In this document: one piece after another, positions 51,161-60,144 of the stretch | How positions within the stretch are numbered: the first letter of the stretch is position 1 | How the letters are laid out: each line of letters opens with the position of its first letter | Assembly (NCBI RefSeq): GCF_004522095.1 | Contig: NZ_SPUI01000007.1 | Span: 62,001-126,000 of the forward strand | Origin: Nocardioides sp. 503 | Lineage (GTDB): Bacteria; Actinomycetota; Actinomycetes; Propionibacteriales; Nocardioidaceae | Reading direction: 5' to 3' | Length of the DNA stretch: 64,000 nt | Translations under genes and position numbers: made by a program | The notes under the pieces: model-generated | Told to the model about the DNA's origin: nothing | What the model saw: the letters and a program-made list of their open reading frames with translations, nothing else | The model's database searches: none

Positions 51161-51209
51161 ATTCAAACGGTTTGCGGCAAACGGGTCAAGTTTCGAAATT
51201 CTCTTGACA
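51161..51209. promoter_or_regulatory. Divergent control region of gntR and the catabolic operon
   Basis: On the minus strand TTGACC (51189-51184) and TTGAAT (51166-51161) are 17 nt apart, and the latter is 6 nt from the ATG. The spacer holds CAAAC-g-GTTTG (51164-51174) overlapping GTTTG-cgg-CAAAC (51170-51182), a likely GntR operator. On the plus strand TTGACA (51204-51209) is a candidate -35 for the operon; its -10 is not clear. Confidence 0.5.
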
Positions 51210-51297
51210 TGTCCTAACGCCTGGGTGTTTCGTGATCGGCGTCACTCCGATGGCCGCCGACGACCGGGGCCAGTGGCACCGACGACCAGGAGGGCCC

Positions 51298-52152
51298 ATG
51301 CGCCTCGCATCCAAGCTCGGCCGAGCAGTGTTGGTCTCCCCCGACGGGGAGCGCTGCATCGACGTCGCCAAGGCCAGCTCCGGCCGTTTCGGGCCGGCGG
51401 CCCTGACGGCGTACGACGAGTGGGACGCGTTCACCGCGTGGGCCGCGAACGCCGCGCTCGACTACGCCACCGACGGGGAGCCGCTCCTGCTGGAGGAGGT
51501 CGAGGCGCCCTCGCCGACGCCGCGCCAGGTCTTCGCCATCGGCCTCAACTACCGCTCGCACGCCGACGAGTCGGGCTTCGCCTACCCCGAGGAGCCGCCG
51601 ACGTTCACCAAGTTCGTGTCCAGCTTCAGCGGCCCCGTCACCGAGCTGCGCCTGCCCAACGACACCGTCGACTGGGAGGTCGAGCTGGTCGCCGTGATCG
51701 GGCGTACGGCGCAGGGCGTCGCGGCGGCCGACGCCTGGGACCACGTCGCGGGCCTCACCGTCGGCCAGGACTTCTCCGAGCGCACGCTCCAGCTCACCGG
51801 CCCGGCGCCGCAGTTCTCGCTCGGCAAGTCCTACCCCGGCTTCGCGCCCCAGGGTCCGTGGCTGGTCACGCCCGACGAGCTGGACGACCCCACGGACCTC
51901 GAGCTCACGTGCACCCTCAACGGCGAGCAGGTCCAGGGCGGCAGCACCGAGCAGATGATCTTCTCCGTCGCCGAGCTGGTCCACCGGCTCTCGGCCGTGA
52001 CGACCCTGATGCCCGGCGACGTCATCTTCACCGGCACGCCGGCGGGCGTCGGCGGTGGCCGGACCCCGAAGTGGTTCCTCAAGCCCGGGGACGTCGTCGT
52101 CTCGACGATCGAGGGCATCGGCAGCCTCTCCCAGACCTGCGTCTCGGCCTGA
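51298..52152 (+). CDS. Fumarylacetoacetate hydrolase (FAH) family enzyme
   Basis: A 284-residue FAH-fold protein. 'FAIGLNYRSHADESGFAYPEEPPTFTKF' is the start of the domain; metal and acid residues are in 'VDWEVELVAVIG' (E-x-E), 'LTVGQDFSERTLQL' and 'GDVIFTGTPAGVGGGRTPKWFLKPGD'. FAH-fold enzymes hydrolyse or hydrate/decarboxylate C-C cleavage products such as fumarylpyruvate or 2-hydroxyhepta-diene-dioates. ATG 51298 follows AGGAGGG. First gene of the ten-gene operon. Confidence 0.9.
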   Translation: MRLASKLGRAVLVSPDGERCIDVAKASSGRFGPAALTAYDEWDAFTAWAANAALDYATDGEPLLLEEVEAPSPTPRQVFAIGLNYRSHADESGFAYPEEPPTFTKFVSSFSGPVTELRLPNDTVDWEVELVAVIGRTAQGVAAADAWDHVAGLTVGQDFSERTLQLTGPAPQFSLGKSYPGFAPQGPWLVTPDELDDPTDLELTCTLNGEQVQGGSTEQMIFSVAELVHRLSAVTTLMPGDVIFTGTPAGVGGGRTPKWFLKPGDVVVSTIEGIGSLSQTCVSA

Positions 52153-52164
52153 GGAGGGCGCGAC

Positions 52165-53085
52165 ATGCCACTGCACCGTCTGACCAGCATCACCATCGGC
52201 GTGCCCGACGTGGAGGAGACGGCGGCCTACTACGAGGACTTCGGGCTCCTGCGCACCCCCGGTGGCGGGTTCGCGACCGCCGACGGTGGCGAGCAGATGC
52301 GCCTGACCCACTCGCCCCAGCGACGGCTGCTCGAGGTGGGCGTCGGCGTCGACGACCGCGACGACCTCGACCGCGTCGTGCGCCAGCTCGGCGCGCTGGA
52401 CCTCGAGGTCGACGACCAGGGCGACCGCGTGGTCACCCGCGAGCCCATCGCCGGCATCGTCGCCACGGTCTCGATCGCCGAGCACCTGGCGCAGGCCAGC
52501 GAGCCCACGCCGTACAACTACCCGGGCAACCAGGAGCGGTCCGACGGTCGGGCCCCGGGCCTCGACCGGGAGGGCCCCGTCCGTCCGCGCAAGCTGGGAC
52601 ACCTGGTGATCGGCTCGACCGACGCGGACGCCACCCAGAAGTTCTTCACCGACGGTCTCGGCTTCAAGATCTCCGACGAGGTGCGCGGGCTGGCGGCGTT
52701 CATGCGCTGCACGACCGACCACCACAACGTGCTGGTCCAGAAGGCGCCGATCAACTACCTCCACCACACGTCCTGGCAGGTCGACGACGTGGACGAGATC
52801 GGCCGCGGCGCGATGGCGATGCTCGAGAAGGACCCCGGCCGTCACGTCTGGGGCCTGGGCCGCCACTACGTCGGCTCCAACTTCTTCTGGTACCTCAAGG
52901 ACCCGGCCGGCAACTTCTCGGAGTACTACTCCGACCTCGACTGCATCGTCGACGACGAGCTGTGGGAGCCCGGCGTCTACGAGGGCGCCCGCGGCCTCTA
53001 CGCGTGGGGCCCTCCGCCCCCGCCCTCCTTCCTGGCGCCCGAGGACCTCGGCGCGCTGATGACCGGCACCCACGCCTCCCGCTGA
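52165..53085 (+). CDS. VOC-family extradiol dioxygenase (type I)
   Basis: A 306-residue two-domain VOC protein, the size of catechol 2,3-dioxygenase or BphC. Fe ligands in the second half: His in 'KLGHLVIGS' (about 145), His in 'NYLHHTSWQV' (about 199), Glu in 'NFSEYYSDLD' (about 252). First domain: 'HRLTSITIGVPDVEETAAYYEDFG'. It would open an aromatic ring beside a hydroxyl pair by meta cleavage. The downstream FAH and BKACE enzymes fit further breakdown of the product. 12-nt gap from the FAH gene. Confidence 0.85.
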   Translation: MPLHRLTSITIGVPDVEETAAYYEDFGLLRTPGGGFATADGGEQMRLTHSPQRRLLEVGVGVDDRDDLDRVVRQLGALDLEVDDQGDRVVTREPIAGIVATVSIAEHLAQASEPTPYNYPGNQERSDGRAPGLDREGPVRPRKLGHLVIGSTDADATQKFFTDGLGFKISDEVRGLAAFMRCTTDHHNVLVQKAPINYLHHTSWQVDDVDEIGRGAMAMLEKDPGRHVWGLGRHYVGSNFFWYLKDPAGNFSEYYSDLDCIVDDELWEPGVYEGARGLYAWGPPPPPSFLAPEDLGALMTGTHASR

Positions 53086-53104
53086 CGGCTCGACAGGAGC
53101 GCTC

Positions 53105-53917
53105 ATGAACGGCGTCATCACCGTGGCCCCCACCGGGCCCATCGCCACCACGGCGGACAACCCCCACGTCCCCACGCAGCCCGAGGAGATCGCGGCGGCC
53201 GTCGAGTCCGCCTACCACCAGGGCGCGGCAGTCGCCCACCTGCACTTCCGCGACGCCGAGCAGCGACCGACGGCCGACCTCGACATCGCCCGCCGTACGG
53301 TCGATCTGGTCCGGGAGCGCTGCCCGATCCTGATCCAGGTCAGCACCGGCGTCGGGCCTGCCGCCCCCTTCGAGGAGCGCGCCAGACTGGTCGAGCTGGC
53401 CCCCGAGATGGCCACGCTCAACCCGTGCTCGATGTCCTTCGGCCGGGTCACCTTCGACAACCCGCCCGAGGGCGTCGACCGTCTCGCGGCCCGGATGATG
53501 GAGCTGGGCGTCCAGCCGGAGCTCGAGCTCTACGACACCGGTCACCTCGACGCCGCGCTGCGGTTGCGCGACCGCGGCCTGATCCCCGAGCGGCTCCAGG
53601 TCAGCCTGGTGCTGGGCGTGATGGGCGGCATGGCGCCCACCGCCGCCAACCTGGTGATGATGCTCGACCGGCTGCCCGAGGGCACGGTCTGGCAGGTGGT
53701 GGCCATCGGCCGCGCCAACCTGATGCTCAGCGCCATGGCGGCCGCCCTGGGCGGCAACGTCCGGGCGGGCATGGAGGACACGCTCTACCTCCGCAAGGGC
53801 GAGCAGGTCCCCTCCAACGACGCCCTCGTCTCCCGAGCCGCCGGCCTCCTCGCCGCCGTGGACCGGGGCGTGGCCACGGTGGACGAGACGCGGCACCTCA
53901 TCCTCGGTGAGGGCTGA
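53105..53917 (+). CDS. Beta-keto acid cleavage enzyme (BKACE/DUF849)
   Basis: A 270-residue TIM-barrel protein: 'VITVAPTGPIATTADNPHVPTQPEEIAAA' is the family's start with Zn-binding residues to follow in 'AHLHFRDAEQ' (H-x-H, about 45-50). 'ELELYDTGHLDAAL' and 'GVMGGMAPTAANLVMML' are further signatures. BKACE enzymes cleave a beta-keto acid with acetyl-CoA to acetoacetate and a CoA thioester. Gives the operon a CoA-ester-producing end step. Confidence 0.9.
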   Translation: MNGVITVAPTGPIATTADNPHVPTQPEEIAAAVESAYHQGAAVAHLHFRDAEQRPTADLDIARRTVDLVRERCPILIQVSTGVGPAAPFEERARLVELAPEMATLNPCSMSFGRVTFDNPPEGVDRLAARMMELGVQPELELYDTGHLDAALRLRDRGLIPERLQVSLVLGVMGGMAPTAANLVMMLDRLPEGTVWQVVAIGRANLMLSAMAAALGGNVRAGMEDTLYLRKGEQVPSNDALVSRAAGLLAAVDRGVATVDETRHLILGEG

Positions 53918-53920
53918 GCC

Positions 53921-55414
53921 GTGAGCGCTCCCGTCACCCTGCGAGGGGTCAGCAAGCACTTCGGCGGCGTCCGCGCCGTCCACGACGTCGACCTCGAGGT
54001 CGCCGCCGGCTCCGCGGTCGCGGTCATCGGACCCAACGGGGCCGGCAAGAGCACGATCCTCAAGCTGATCAGCGGCACCCACCGCCCCACCACCGGTGAG
54101 ATCACCGTCGGCGAGCACCGCGTCGACCGGCTGCCGGGATGGGCGCTGGCCCGCCGTGGTGTCGGTGTCGCCAGCCAGATCCCGCGACCGTTCCGCGACC
54201 TGACGGTCCGGCAGAACGTCTCGGTGGCGACCCAGGCGGCCCGGCGTGGCGCCGACGTGGACGAGGTGCTCGCCCGCACCGGCCTGACCCGTCACGCCGC
54301 CCGTCCCGCCGGCTCCCTCGGGGTGCTGGACCTCAAGCGGCTCGAGGTGGCGCGTGCGCTCGGCTGCGCGCCGGACGTCGTCCTGCTCGACGAGATCGCG
54401 GCCGGGCTCGTGGGAAGGGAGCTCGACGAGGCCATCGAGCTGGTCCGCAGCGTCCACGCGAGCGGCATCACGACGATCCTCGTGGAGCACGTCGAGGCCG
54501 TGGTGCGTTCCCTCGCGGAGCGCGTCGTCGTCATGAACTGGGGCGAGGTCCTGGCCGACGGCACGCCGGCCGAGATCGCCGCCGACGAGCGGGTCCGCGA
54601 GATCTACCTCGGCGAGGCGGCTCCGGCCGCCGCCGCGGCTCGCGCCGACGACCGGCCGGCCGCCCCGCCGCTCCTCAGCGTCAGCGGACTGCGCGCGGGC
54701 TACGGACGCCAGGCCGCGCTGCACGGCGTGGACCTGGAGATCGGCGAGGGCGAGGTGATCGCGGTCCTGGGCGCCAACGGCGCCGGCAAGAGCACGCTCT
54801 GCGCGGCGATCAGCGGCGTCGTGCCCGCCTTCGGCGGCTCCATCCGGATGGCCGGCACCGAGCTCGTCGACGCCCCCTCCTACCGGCGCAACCGCGCGGG
54901 GATCGCGCACTGCATGGAGGGCCGCCGCCTCTTCGTGGACCTCACCGTCCGCGAGAACCTCGTGCTGGGGGCACCCTCCTCGCTGCCCCTCGTGGAGGTG
55001 CAGAGCCGGATCGACGCCCTCGTGGAGACCTTCCCGCCGGTCGGCGACAAGCTCGCCTCCCTGGCCGGGTCGCTCAGCGGCGGCCAGCAGCAGATGGTCG
55101 CCGTGGCGCGGGCCCTGATGTCGGGTCCCCGCCTGCTCGTCTGCGACGAGGTGTCGCTCGGTCTCGCGCCCAAGGTCGTCGACGAGCTGTACGCCGCGCT
55201 CCGCGACGTGCACGCGCTCGGCACCGCCATCCTCCTCGTCGAGCAGAACGTCTCGCGCTGCCTCGACCTCGCGGACCGCGCCTACGTGCTCAACCGCGGC
55301 CGCATCAGCTTCTCGGGAGACCCCCACCATCTCGGCGACCAGAACGCCCTCGACGCGGCGTACTTCGGCACCAGCGAGGACGTCCCGTCCGAGCTCCAAC
55401 AAGGAAGTGTCTGA
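53921..55414 (+). CDS. Fused LivG-LivF-type ABC ATPase (both nucleotide-binding subunits in one chain)
   Basis: A 497-residue protein with two ATPase modules: module 1 Walker A 'GPNGAGKSTIL' (about 37-47) and module 2 'GANGAGKSTLC' (about 282-292). Module 2 has a canonical signature 'LSGGQQQMVAVARAL'; module 1 has a divergent one ('LGVLDLKRLEVARAL'), as in LivG proteins. Walker B is 'VVLLDEIAAGL' in the first, 'LLVCDEVSLGL' in the second. In most HAAT/Liv systems LivG and LivF are separate genes; here they are fused through an Ala-rich linker (about 230-250). Energises import by the following permeases. Confidence 0.92.
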   Translation: MSAPVTLRGVSKHFGGVRAVHDVDLEVAAGSAVAVIGPNGAGKSTILKLISGTHRPTTGEITVGEHRVDRLPGWALARRGVGVASQIPRPFRDLTVRQNVSVATQAARRGADVDEVLARTGLTRHAARPAGSLGVLDLKRLEVARALGCAPDVVLLDEIAAGLVGRELDEAIELVRSVHASGITTILVEHVEAVVRSLAERVVVMNWGEVLADGTPAEIAADERVREIYLGEAAPAAAAARADDRPAAPPLLSVSGLRAGYGRQAALHGVDLEIGEGEVIAVLGANGAGKSTLCAAISGVVPAFGGSIRMAGTELVDAPSYRRNRAGIAHCMEGRRLFVDLTVRENLVLGAPSSLPLVEVQSRIDALVETFPPVGDKLASLAGSLSGGQQQMVAVARALMSGPRLLVCDEVSLGLAPKVVDELYAALRDVHALGTAILLVEQNVSRCLDLADRAYVLNRGRISFSGDPHHLGDQNALDAAYFGTSEDVPSELQQGSV

Positions 55415-55415
55415 C

Positions 55416-56657
55416 ATGCGCGGAACCACCTCACGGACCACCCGACGCACCACCCGACAGGCCTCCCTGGTGGCCCTCACGCTGGGAGCCGCGATGACGC
55501 TGGCCTCCTGTGGGGACCCCGCGGGCTCGGCCGCCGACAGCGACGGGCCGATCGTCATCGGCACCTCGCTGTCCATGACCGGCGCCTTCGGTGGCATCGG
55601 CCAGCTGCAGAAGGCCGGCTACGACCTCGCGGTCCAGACCCTCAACGACGCCGGCGGGGTCGACGTCGACGGCACCAAGCGCGAGGTCGAGCTGGTCGTC
55701 AAGGACAACCAGAGCGACCCCAACCTGGCCGGGCAGCAGGCCCGCGAGCTGGTGCTGAAGGACGAGGTGACCGCCCTGCTCGGCCCCTGCACGCCGCCGA
55801 TCACGATCCCCGTGGTGCAGGTGGCCGAGGCGCAGAAGGTCCCGATGATCACCACCTGCAACCCGACGGGTGCGTTCACGTCGTTCTCGGAGACCGGCGT
55901 GAAGTACAGCTGGGACATGTTCTTCAGTGAGGAGGACCAGGCCGCCACGGTCTACGGGGCCTTCGACGAGATCGAGAGCAACAAGAAGGTCGCGCTCTTC
56001 ACCGACACCGAGCCCGACGGCGTGATCGAGCGCAAGCTCTACCAGAAGGCTGCCGAGGCGGCCGGCTACGACGTCGTCGGGGACTACACCTTCTCGGTCG
56101 GCACCACGGACTTCTCCAGCTTCATCGAGGACGCCAAGGACAAGGGCGCCCAGCTCGTCGTCTCCCAGATGATCCCGCCCGACGGCATCGCCCTGTGGAA
56201 GCAGATGAAGGCGCTGCAGCTCGAGCCCGTCGCGGCGTTCTCGGCCAAGGCCGCGACCGCCGGCACCTGGTGGGAGGCCCTGGGCGACACCGCCGAGGGC
56301 ACCCTGACCGAGGGCTTCTGGGCCCCGTCGGAGGGGGGCGTCATGACCGACGAGATCGAGAAGGCCTTCGGTGCCAGCATGCCGACGCTGCCGGACCGCG
56401 GCATCGCCGTCGCGTCGCTCTCGGCCGCCTACGTGCTGCTCCAGGCGATCGGCGAGGCCGAGGACGCCTCGTCCGACGCCATCAACGACGCCATCGAGGC
56501 CATCGACATCGAGACCCCCATCGGCCAGGTGGCCTTCGGGGACGACCACACCGTCGCCACCGACTACCTCGTGCTGCAGTGGGCCGACGGCGACGCCGCG
56601 CAGGTCTTCCCGGCGAGCGACACCCCCGTGTCGGCGCCGGCCGCCGGGCTGCGGTGA
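55416..56657 (+). CDS. HAAT-type substrate-binding lipoprotein
   Basis: A 413-residue Peripla_BP_6 protein. A basic N-terminus ('RGTTSRTTRRTTRQ') and lipobox 'LASC' follow; the mature part begins at Cys near residue 32. 'IVIGTSLSMTGAFGGIGQLQKAGYDLAVQTLNDAGGVDVDG' and 'LLGPCTPPITIPVVQVAEAQKVPMITT' match the Liv family. Ligand unknown, possibly the aromatic acid degraded by the operon. ATG 55416 has AAGGAAG 8 nt upstream. Confidence 0.92.
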   Translation: MRGTTSRTTRRTTRQASLVALTLGAAMTLASCGDPAGSAADSDGPIVIGTSLSMTGAFGGIGQLQKAGYDLAVQTLNDAGGVDVDGTKREVELVVKDNQSDPNLAGQQARELVLKDEVTALLGPCTPPITIPVVQVAEAQKVPMITTCNPTGAFTSFSETGVKYSWDMFFSEEDQAATVYGAFDEIESNKKVALFTDTEPDGVIERKLYQKAAEAAGYDVVGDYTFSVGTTDFSSFIEDAKDKGAQLVVSQMIPPDGIALWKQMKALQLEPVAAFSAKAATAGTWWEALGDTAEGTLTEGFWAPSEGGVMTDEIEKAFGASMPTLPDRGIAVASLSAAYVLLQAIGEAEDASSDAINDAIEAIDIETPIGQVAFGDDHTVATDYLVLQWADGDAAQVFPASDTPVSAPAAGLR

Positions 56658-56661
56658 TCGC

Positions 56662-57528
56662 ATGGATCCCGTGAGCGCACTCGTCCAAGGCCTCCTCATC
56701 GGTGGGCTGTACGCCGTCACCGGGCTCGGGCTGACGCTCGTGTTCGGCGTGCTCCGCATGGTCAACCTCGCCCACGGCGAGATGGTGCTGCTCGGCTCCT
56801 ACCTGTCCTTCGTGGTGTGCGACGTCACCGGGCTGGACCCTCTGCTGACCCTGCCCGTCGTCGCCCTCGGGGGCGCCGTCGGCGGGTGGGCGCTGCACCG
56901 CTTCCTGCTGGCGCGGGTCGGCGAGTTCGGGCCGGACCAGCTGCTCGTGGCGACGTTCGGGATCTCGCTGCTGCTCCAGGCGGTCTTCGCGCAGAGCTAC
57001 GGCTACGACCCGCGGTCGCTCCCGGCGTCCTACTCGGACGCGGGCCTCACCCTCCTGGGGGTGCGGGTCCAGGCCGCCTACGTCGTGGTGCTCGCCGTCG
57101 CGGCGGCGGTCACCGCCGCCGTGTGGTGGGCGCTCGAGCGCACGCGCTGGGGAGCCATGGTGCGGGCCTCCGGGAAGGACCCGGTCGTCGCGGGCGCCGT
57201 CGGGATCGACGTGCGCCGGCTGCAGGCGGTGGTGTTCGGGGCAGCCACCGGCCTGGCCGCCGTCGGCGGGGTGATGGTGGGCCTGGTCGCCAGCTTCACC
57301 CCCGTCAGCGGTCCCTCCTACCTGGTCTTCGGCTTCGCCGTGGTGGTCCTCGGAGGCATCGGGAGCGTCTCGGGCACCTTCGTCGCGGCCATGGCGATCG
57401 GTGTCGTGCAGACGGTCAGCACCCAGCTCTTCGGCGGTGGCTACCGCGACTTCATCATCTACGCCGCGTTCCTGCTCGTCCTCGCGCTGCGCCCGCAGGG
57501 CCTGTCCCGCAGGGCGGTGGCGGCATGA
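56662..57528 (+). CDS. LivH-type ABC permease
   Basis: A 288-residue permease with about 8 membrane helices. 'GLYAVTGLGLTLVFGVLRMVNLAHGEMVLLG' is the LivH signature. 'FGFAVVVLGGIGSVSGTFVAAMAIG' is the EAA-like region that contacts the ATPase. Starts 4 nt after the binding protein. Works with the next permease as the transmembrane pair. Confidence 0.93.
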   Translation: MDPVSALVQGLLIGGLYAVTGLGLTLVFGVLRMVNLAHGEMVLLGSYLSFVVCDVTGLDPLLTLPVVALGGAVGGWALHRFLLARVGEFGPDQLLVATFGISLLLQAVFAQSYGYDPRSLPASYSDAGLTLLGVRVQAAYVVVLAVAAAVTAAVWWALERTRWGAMVRASGKDPVVAGAVGIDVRRLQAVVFGAATGLAAVGGVMVGLVASFTPVSGPSYLVFGFAVVVLGGIGSVSGTFVAAMAIGVVQTVSTQLFGGGYRDFIIYAAFLLVLALRPQGLSRRAVAA

Positions 57529-58529
57529 GCGCGCGCCGCGGGATGGTGGCCGCGCTCGTCCTGGTCGTGGTGCTCGGCGCGCTGGCGGCCGGCGCTACCA
57601 ACCTGGCGCGCTACACGCTGGACGTCGGCACCACGCTGCTCGTGCTCATCGCGGTCGCGCAGGCGTGGAACCTGCTCGCCGGCTTCTCCCGCCAGTTCTC
57701 GCTGGGCGTGAGCGCCTTCGTCGGCACCGGCGCGTACGCCGCGACGCTGGTCATGATCCACCTCGGCAGCGGCCCGCTGACGGCCGTGCTGTGCGGCGCC
57801 GTGGCGTCCGCGGTGCTCGCCGTGTGCCTCTCGCCGGCCCTGCTGCGGCTGCGCGGTGACTACCTCACGATCGGCACCCTCGCGGCCGCGCTGGCCGTGC
57901 AGGCGTGGGCGGTCAACGCCTCGTCGGTCGGCGGGTCGTCCGGGCTGAACGTCCCGCTCGAGGTCATCCCCGACAACGTCACTCTCTTCCGGCTCGCGGT
58001 CCTCGTCGTGCTCGCGTGCTCGCTGGCGACCCTGTGGTTCATGAGCTCGTCGGTGGGCCTGCGGATGTCGGCCGTCGGCCAGGACCCTGACGCCGCGGTC
58101 ACTCTCGGCGTCAACGTGTGGCGGCTGCGCCTGCTCGCACTGGTGGTCAGCTCGGCGCTGACCGGGGCCGCCGGCTCGGTGGTCGCGCTGCAGCAGGTCC
58201 ACGTCGAGCCGATCGGCACGCTCGGGCTGACCTGGACGATCGACGCGATCCTGATGACGGTGGTGGGCGGCGCGGGCACGCTGGTCGGCCCGGCGCTCGG
58301 CGCGGTCATCATCCACCTCGGGCTCACCCGTCAGCTCGGCGAGAACCCGGTCCTCGGCCTGGTCCTCGAAGGCCTGCTGCTGATCCTGGTGATCCGCTTC
58401 GTGCCCCGCGGCATCTGGCCTACCGTCCGTGACGGGGTGGTCCGGCTCGTCCGTCGGCCGCCCCCGCCGCCGCCACCGGCGGAGGTCGAGCCCGTGCCCG
58501 TCGAGCCGCGACGCGAACGCGTCTCGTGA
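57525..58529 (+). CDS. LivM-type ABC permease
   Basis: A 334-residue permease: 'AVAQAWNLLAGFSRQFSLGVSAFVGTGAYAAT' is the LivM signature and 'TVVGGAGTLVGPALGAVIIHLG' the ATPase-contact loop. A Pro-rich hydrophilic tail ('RPPPPPPPAEVEPVPVEP') at the end is unusual and probably flexible. Overlaps livH by 4 nt. Confidence 0.93.
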   Translation: MSARRGMVAALVLVVVLGALAAGATNLARYTLDVGTTLLVLIAVAQAWNLLAGFSRQFSLGVSAFVGTGAYAATLVMIHLGSGPLTAVLCGAVASAVLAVCLSPALLRLRGDYLTIGTLAAALAVQAWAVNASSVGGSSGLNVPLEVIPDNVTLFRLAVLVVLACSLATLWFMSSSVGLRMSAVGQDPDAAVTLGVNVWRLRLLALVVSSALTGAAGSVVALQQVHVEPIGTLGLTWTIDAILMTVVGGAGTLVGPALGAVIIHLGLTRQLGENPVLGLVLEGLLLILVIRFVPRGIWPTVRDGVVRLVRRPPPPPPPAEVEPVPVEPRRERVS

Positions 58530-58572
58530 CCGCCGTACCGTGCGCCGCCGCGCCCCCCACCAGGAGGATCCC

Positions 58573-60144
58573 ATGAGCACCATCCACGATGTCGTCGTCG
58601 TCGGCGCCGGGCCCGTCGGCCTCATGACGGCGCAGCTGCTCGGGCGCGCCGGCCACGACGTGGTCGTGCTCGAGCGGTGGCCGGTCGCCTACCCGCGGCC
58701 CCGGGCCGTGCACTTCGACCACGAGATCGGCCGCCTCCTCCAGGACGCCGGCGTGGCCGAGGAGGTGGCGGCCACCGTGGAGCCGGTCCGCGACCTGTAC
58801 GAGTGGCGCGCCGCCGACGGCCGGCCGCTGGTGAAGATCGACTGGTCCATGAACGGGCCGAGCGGCTGGCCCATCGCCAACTTCTTCACCCAGCCCGAGC
58901 TGGAGCGCGTGCTGGCCGAGGCCGTCGCCGGCCAGCCGACCGTCGAGCTGCGACGCGGCGCCGAGGTCGTCGGCATCGCCGAGCACGACGACCACGTCGA
59001 GGTCAGCGTCGCCGACGGAGCGCCGGTCCGCGCGCGCTACGTCGTCGGGTGCGACGGCGCCAACTCGTTCGTCCGCGAGCACATGAGCACGGGCACGACC
59101 GACCTCGGCTTCTACTTCGACTGGCTGATCGTCGACACGATCCCCACCGACGACCGCGAGTGGTCGCCCATGAACTGGCAGCTCTGCGACCCCGCCCGGC
59201 CGACGACGATCGTGTCGGGTGGCCCGGGCCGCCGGCGCTGGGAGTTCATGCGGCTGCCGCACGAGGACCCGCAGGCGATGAACAGCGCCGAGACGGCCTG
59301 GAGCCTGCTCGGCCCGTGGGGCCGCACCCCCGACAACACGATCCTCGAGCGGCACGCCGTCTACACCTTCCAGGCGCGGTGGGCCGACGAGTGGCGCGAG
59401 GGCCGGCTGCTGCTCGCCGGGGACGCCGCGCACCTGATGCCGCCGTTCGCCGGTCAGGGCATGTGCTCGGGGCTGCGCGACGCCGCCAACCTCACCTGGA
59501 AGCTCAGCCGGGTGCTGTCGGGCACCACCTCCGACGAGCTCCTCGACACCTACGCCCCCGAGCGCAAGGAGCACCTCCAGCACGCCATCTCGATCTCGGT
59601 CGCGCTGGGCCGGATCATCTGCGTCCTTGACCCCGAGGAGGCCCGCGAGCGCGACGAGCGGATGGTGGCCGGCGGGGCCGACCCGGCTGTCGTCATGCCG
59701 CCGTTGCCCCCCGAGCGCCTCGGCCCCGGCTGCTGGGACGACGAGCTCACCCCGGAGGCGCTGCGCGGCACGCTCACGCCCCAGTTCACCGTTGAGCGCG
59801 ACGGCGCTCGCGGCCGGTTCGACGACCTCGTCGGGAGCGGGCTGACCCTGGTCGGCCACCGCACCGACCCGAGGCTCGGACTGGACCCGGCGCAGCAGGC
59901 CCACCTGGACGCGCTCGGGGTGACCTGCGTCGTCATCGACGCCGCCGAGGCGCCGGCCGGCCCGACGGTCGCGGTGCGGTCCACGGACGAGTCGCCGGCG
60001 GCGTACTTCGGTCTGCACGGGGTCACGGCGCTGCTGGTGCGCCCGGACTTCTACCTCTACGGCGCCGCGGCGTCGAGCGAGGAGATGGGCACACTCGTCG
60101 AGCGGCTCACCGCGCAGGTGCTCGTGGAGGGCCAGCTCGTGTGA
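58573..60144 (+). CDS. FAD-dependent aromatic hydroxylase (MhpA/PHBH-like)
   Basis: A 523-residue class A flavin monooxygenase. FAD motif 'VVVGAGPVGLMTAQLLGRAGHDVVVLERW' (GxGxxG at 11-16), the DG motif 'VVGCDGANSFVRE', and the GD motif 'RLLLAGDAAHLMPPFAGQG' (about 280-298) are all intact. A C-terminal thioredoxin-like end as in MhpA is indicated by 'YLYGAAAS'. It would hydroxylate an aromatic acid before ring cleavage by the dioxygenase. ATG 58573 follows AGGAGG at 6-7 nt. Overlaps the MFS gene by 4 nt. Confidence 0.9.
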   Translation: MSTIHDVVVVGAGPVGLMTAQLLGRAGHDVVVLERWPVAYPRPRAVHFDHEIGRLLQDAGVAEEVAATVEPVRDLYEWRAADGRPLVKIDWSMNGPSGWPIANFFTQPELERVLAEAVAGQPTVELRRGAEVVGIAEHDDHVEVSVADGAPVRARYVVGCDGANSFVREHMSTGTTDLGFYFDWLIVDTIPTDDREWSPMNWQLCDPARPTTIVSGGPGRRRWEFMRLPHEDPQAMNSAETAWSLLGPWGRTPDNTILERHAVYTFQARWADEWREGRLLLAGDAAHLMPPFAGQGMCSGLRDAANLTWKLSRVLSGTTSDELLDTYAPERKEHLQHAISISVALGRIICVLDPEEARERDERMVAGGADPAVVMPPLPPERLGPGCWDDELTPEALRGTLTPQFTVERDGARGRFDDLVGSGLTLVGHRTDPRLGLDPAQQAHLDALGVTCVVIDAAEAPAGPTVAVRSTDESPAAYFGLHGVTALLVRPDFYLYGAAASSEEMGTLVERLTAQVLVEGQLV

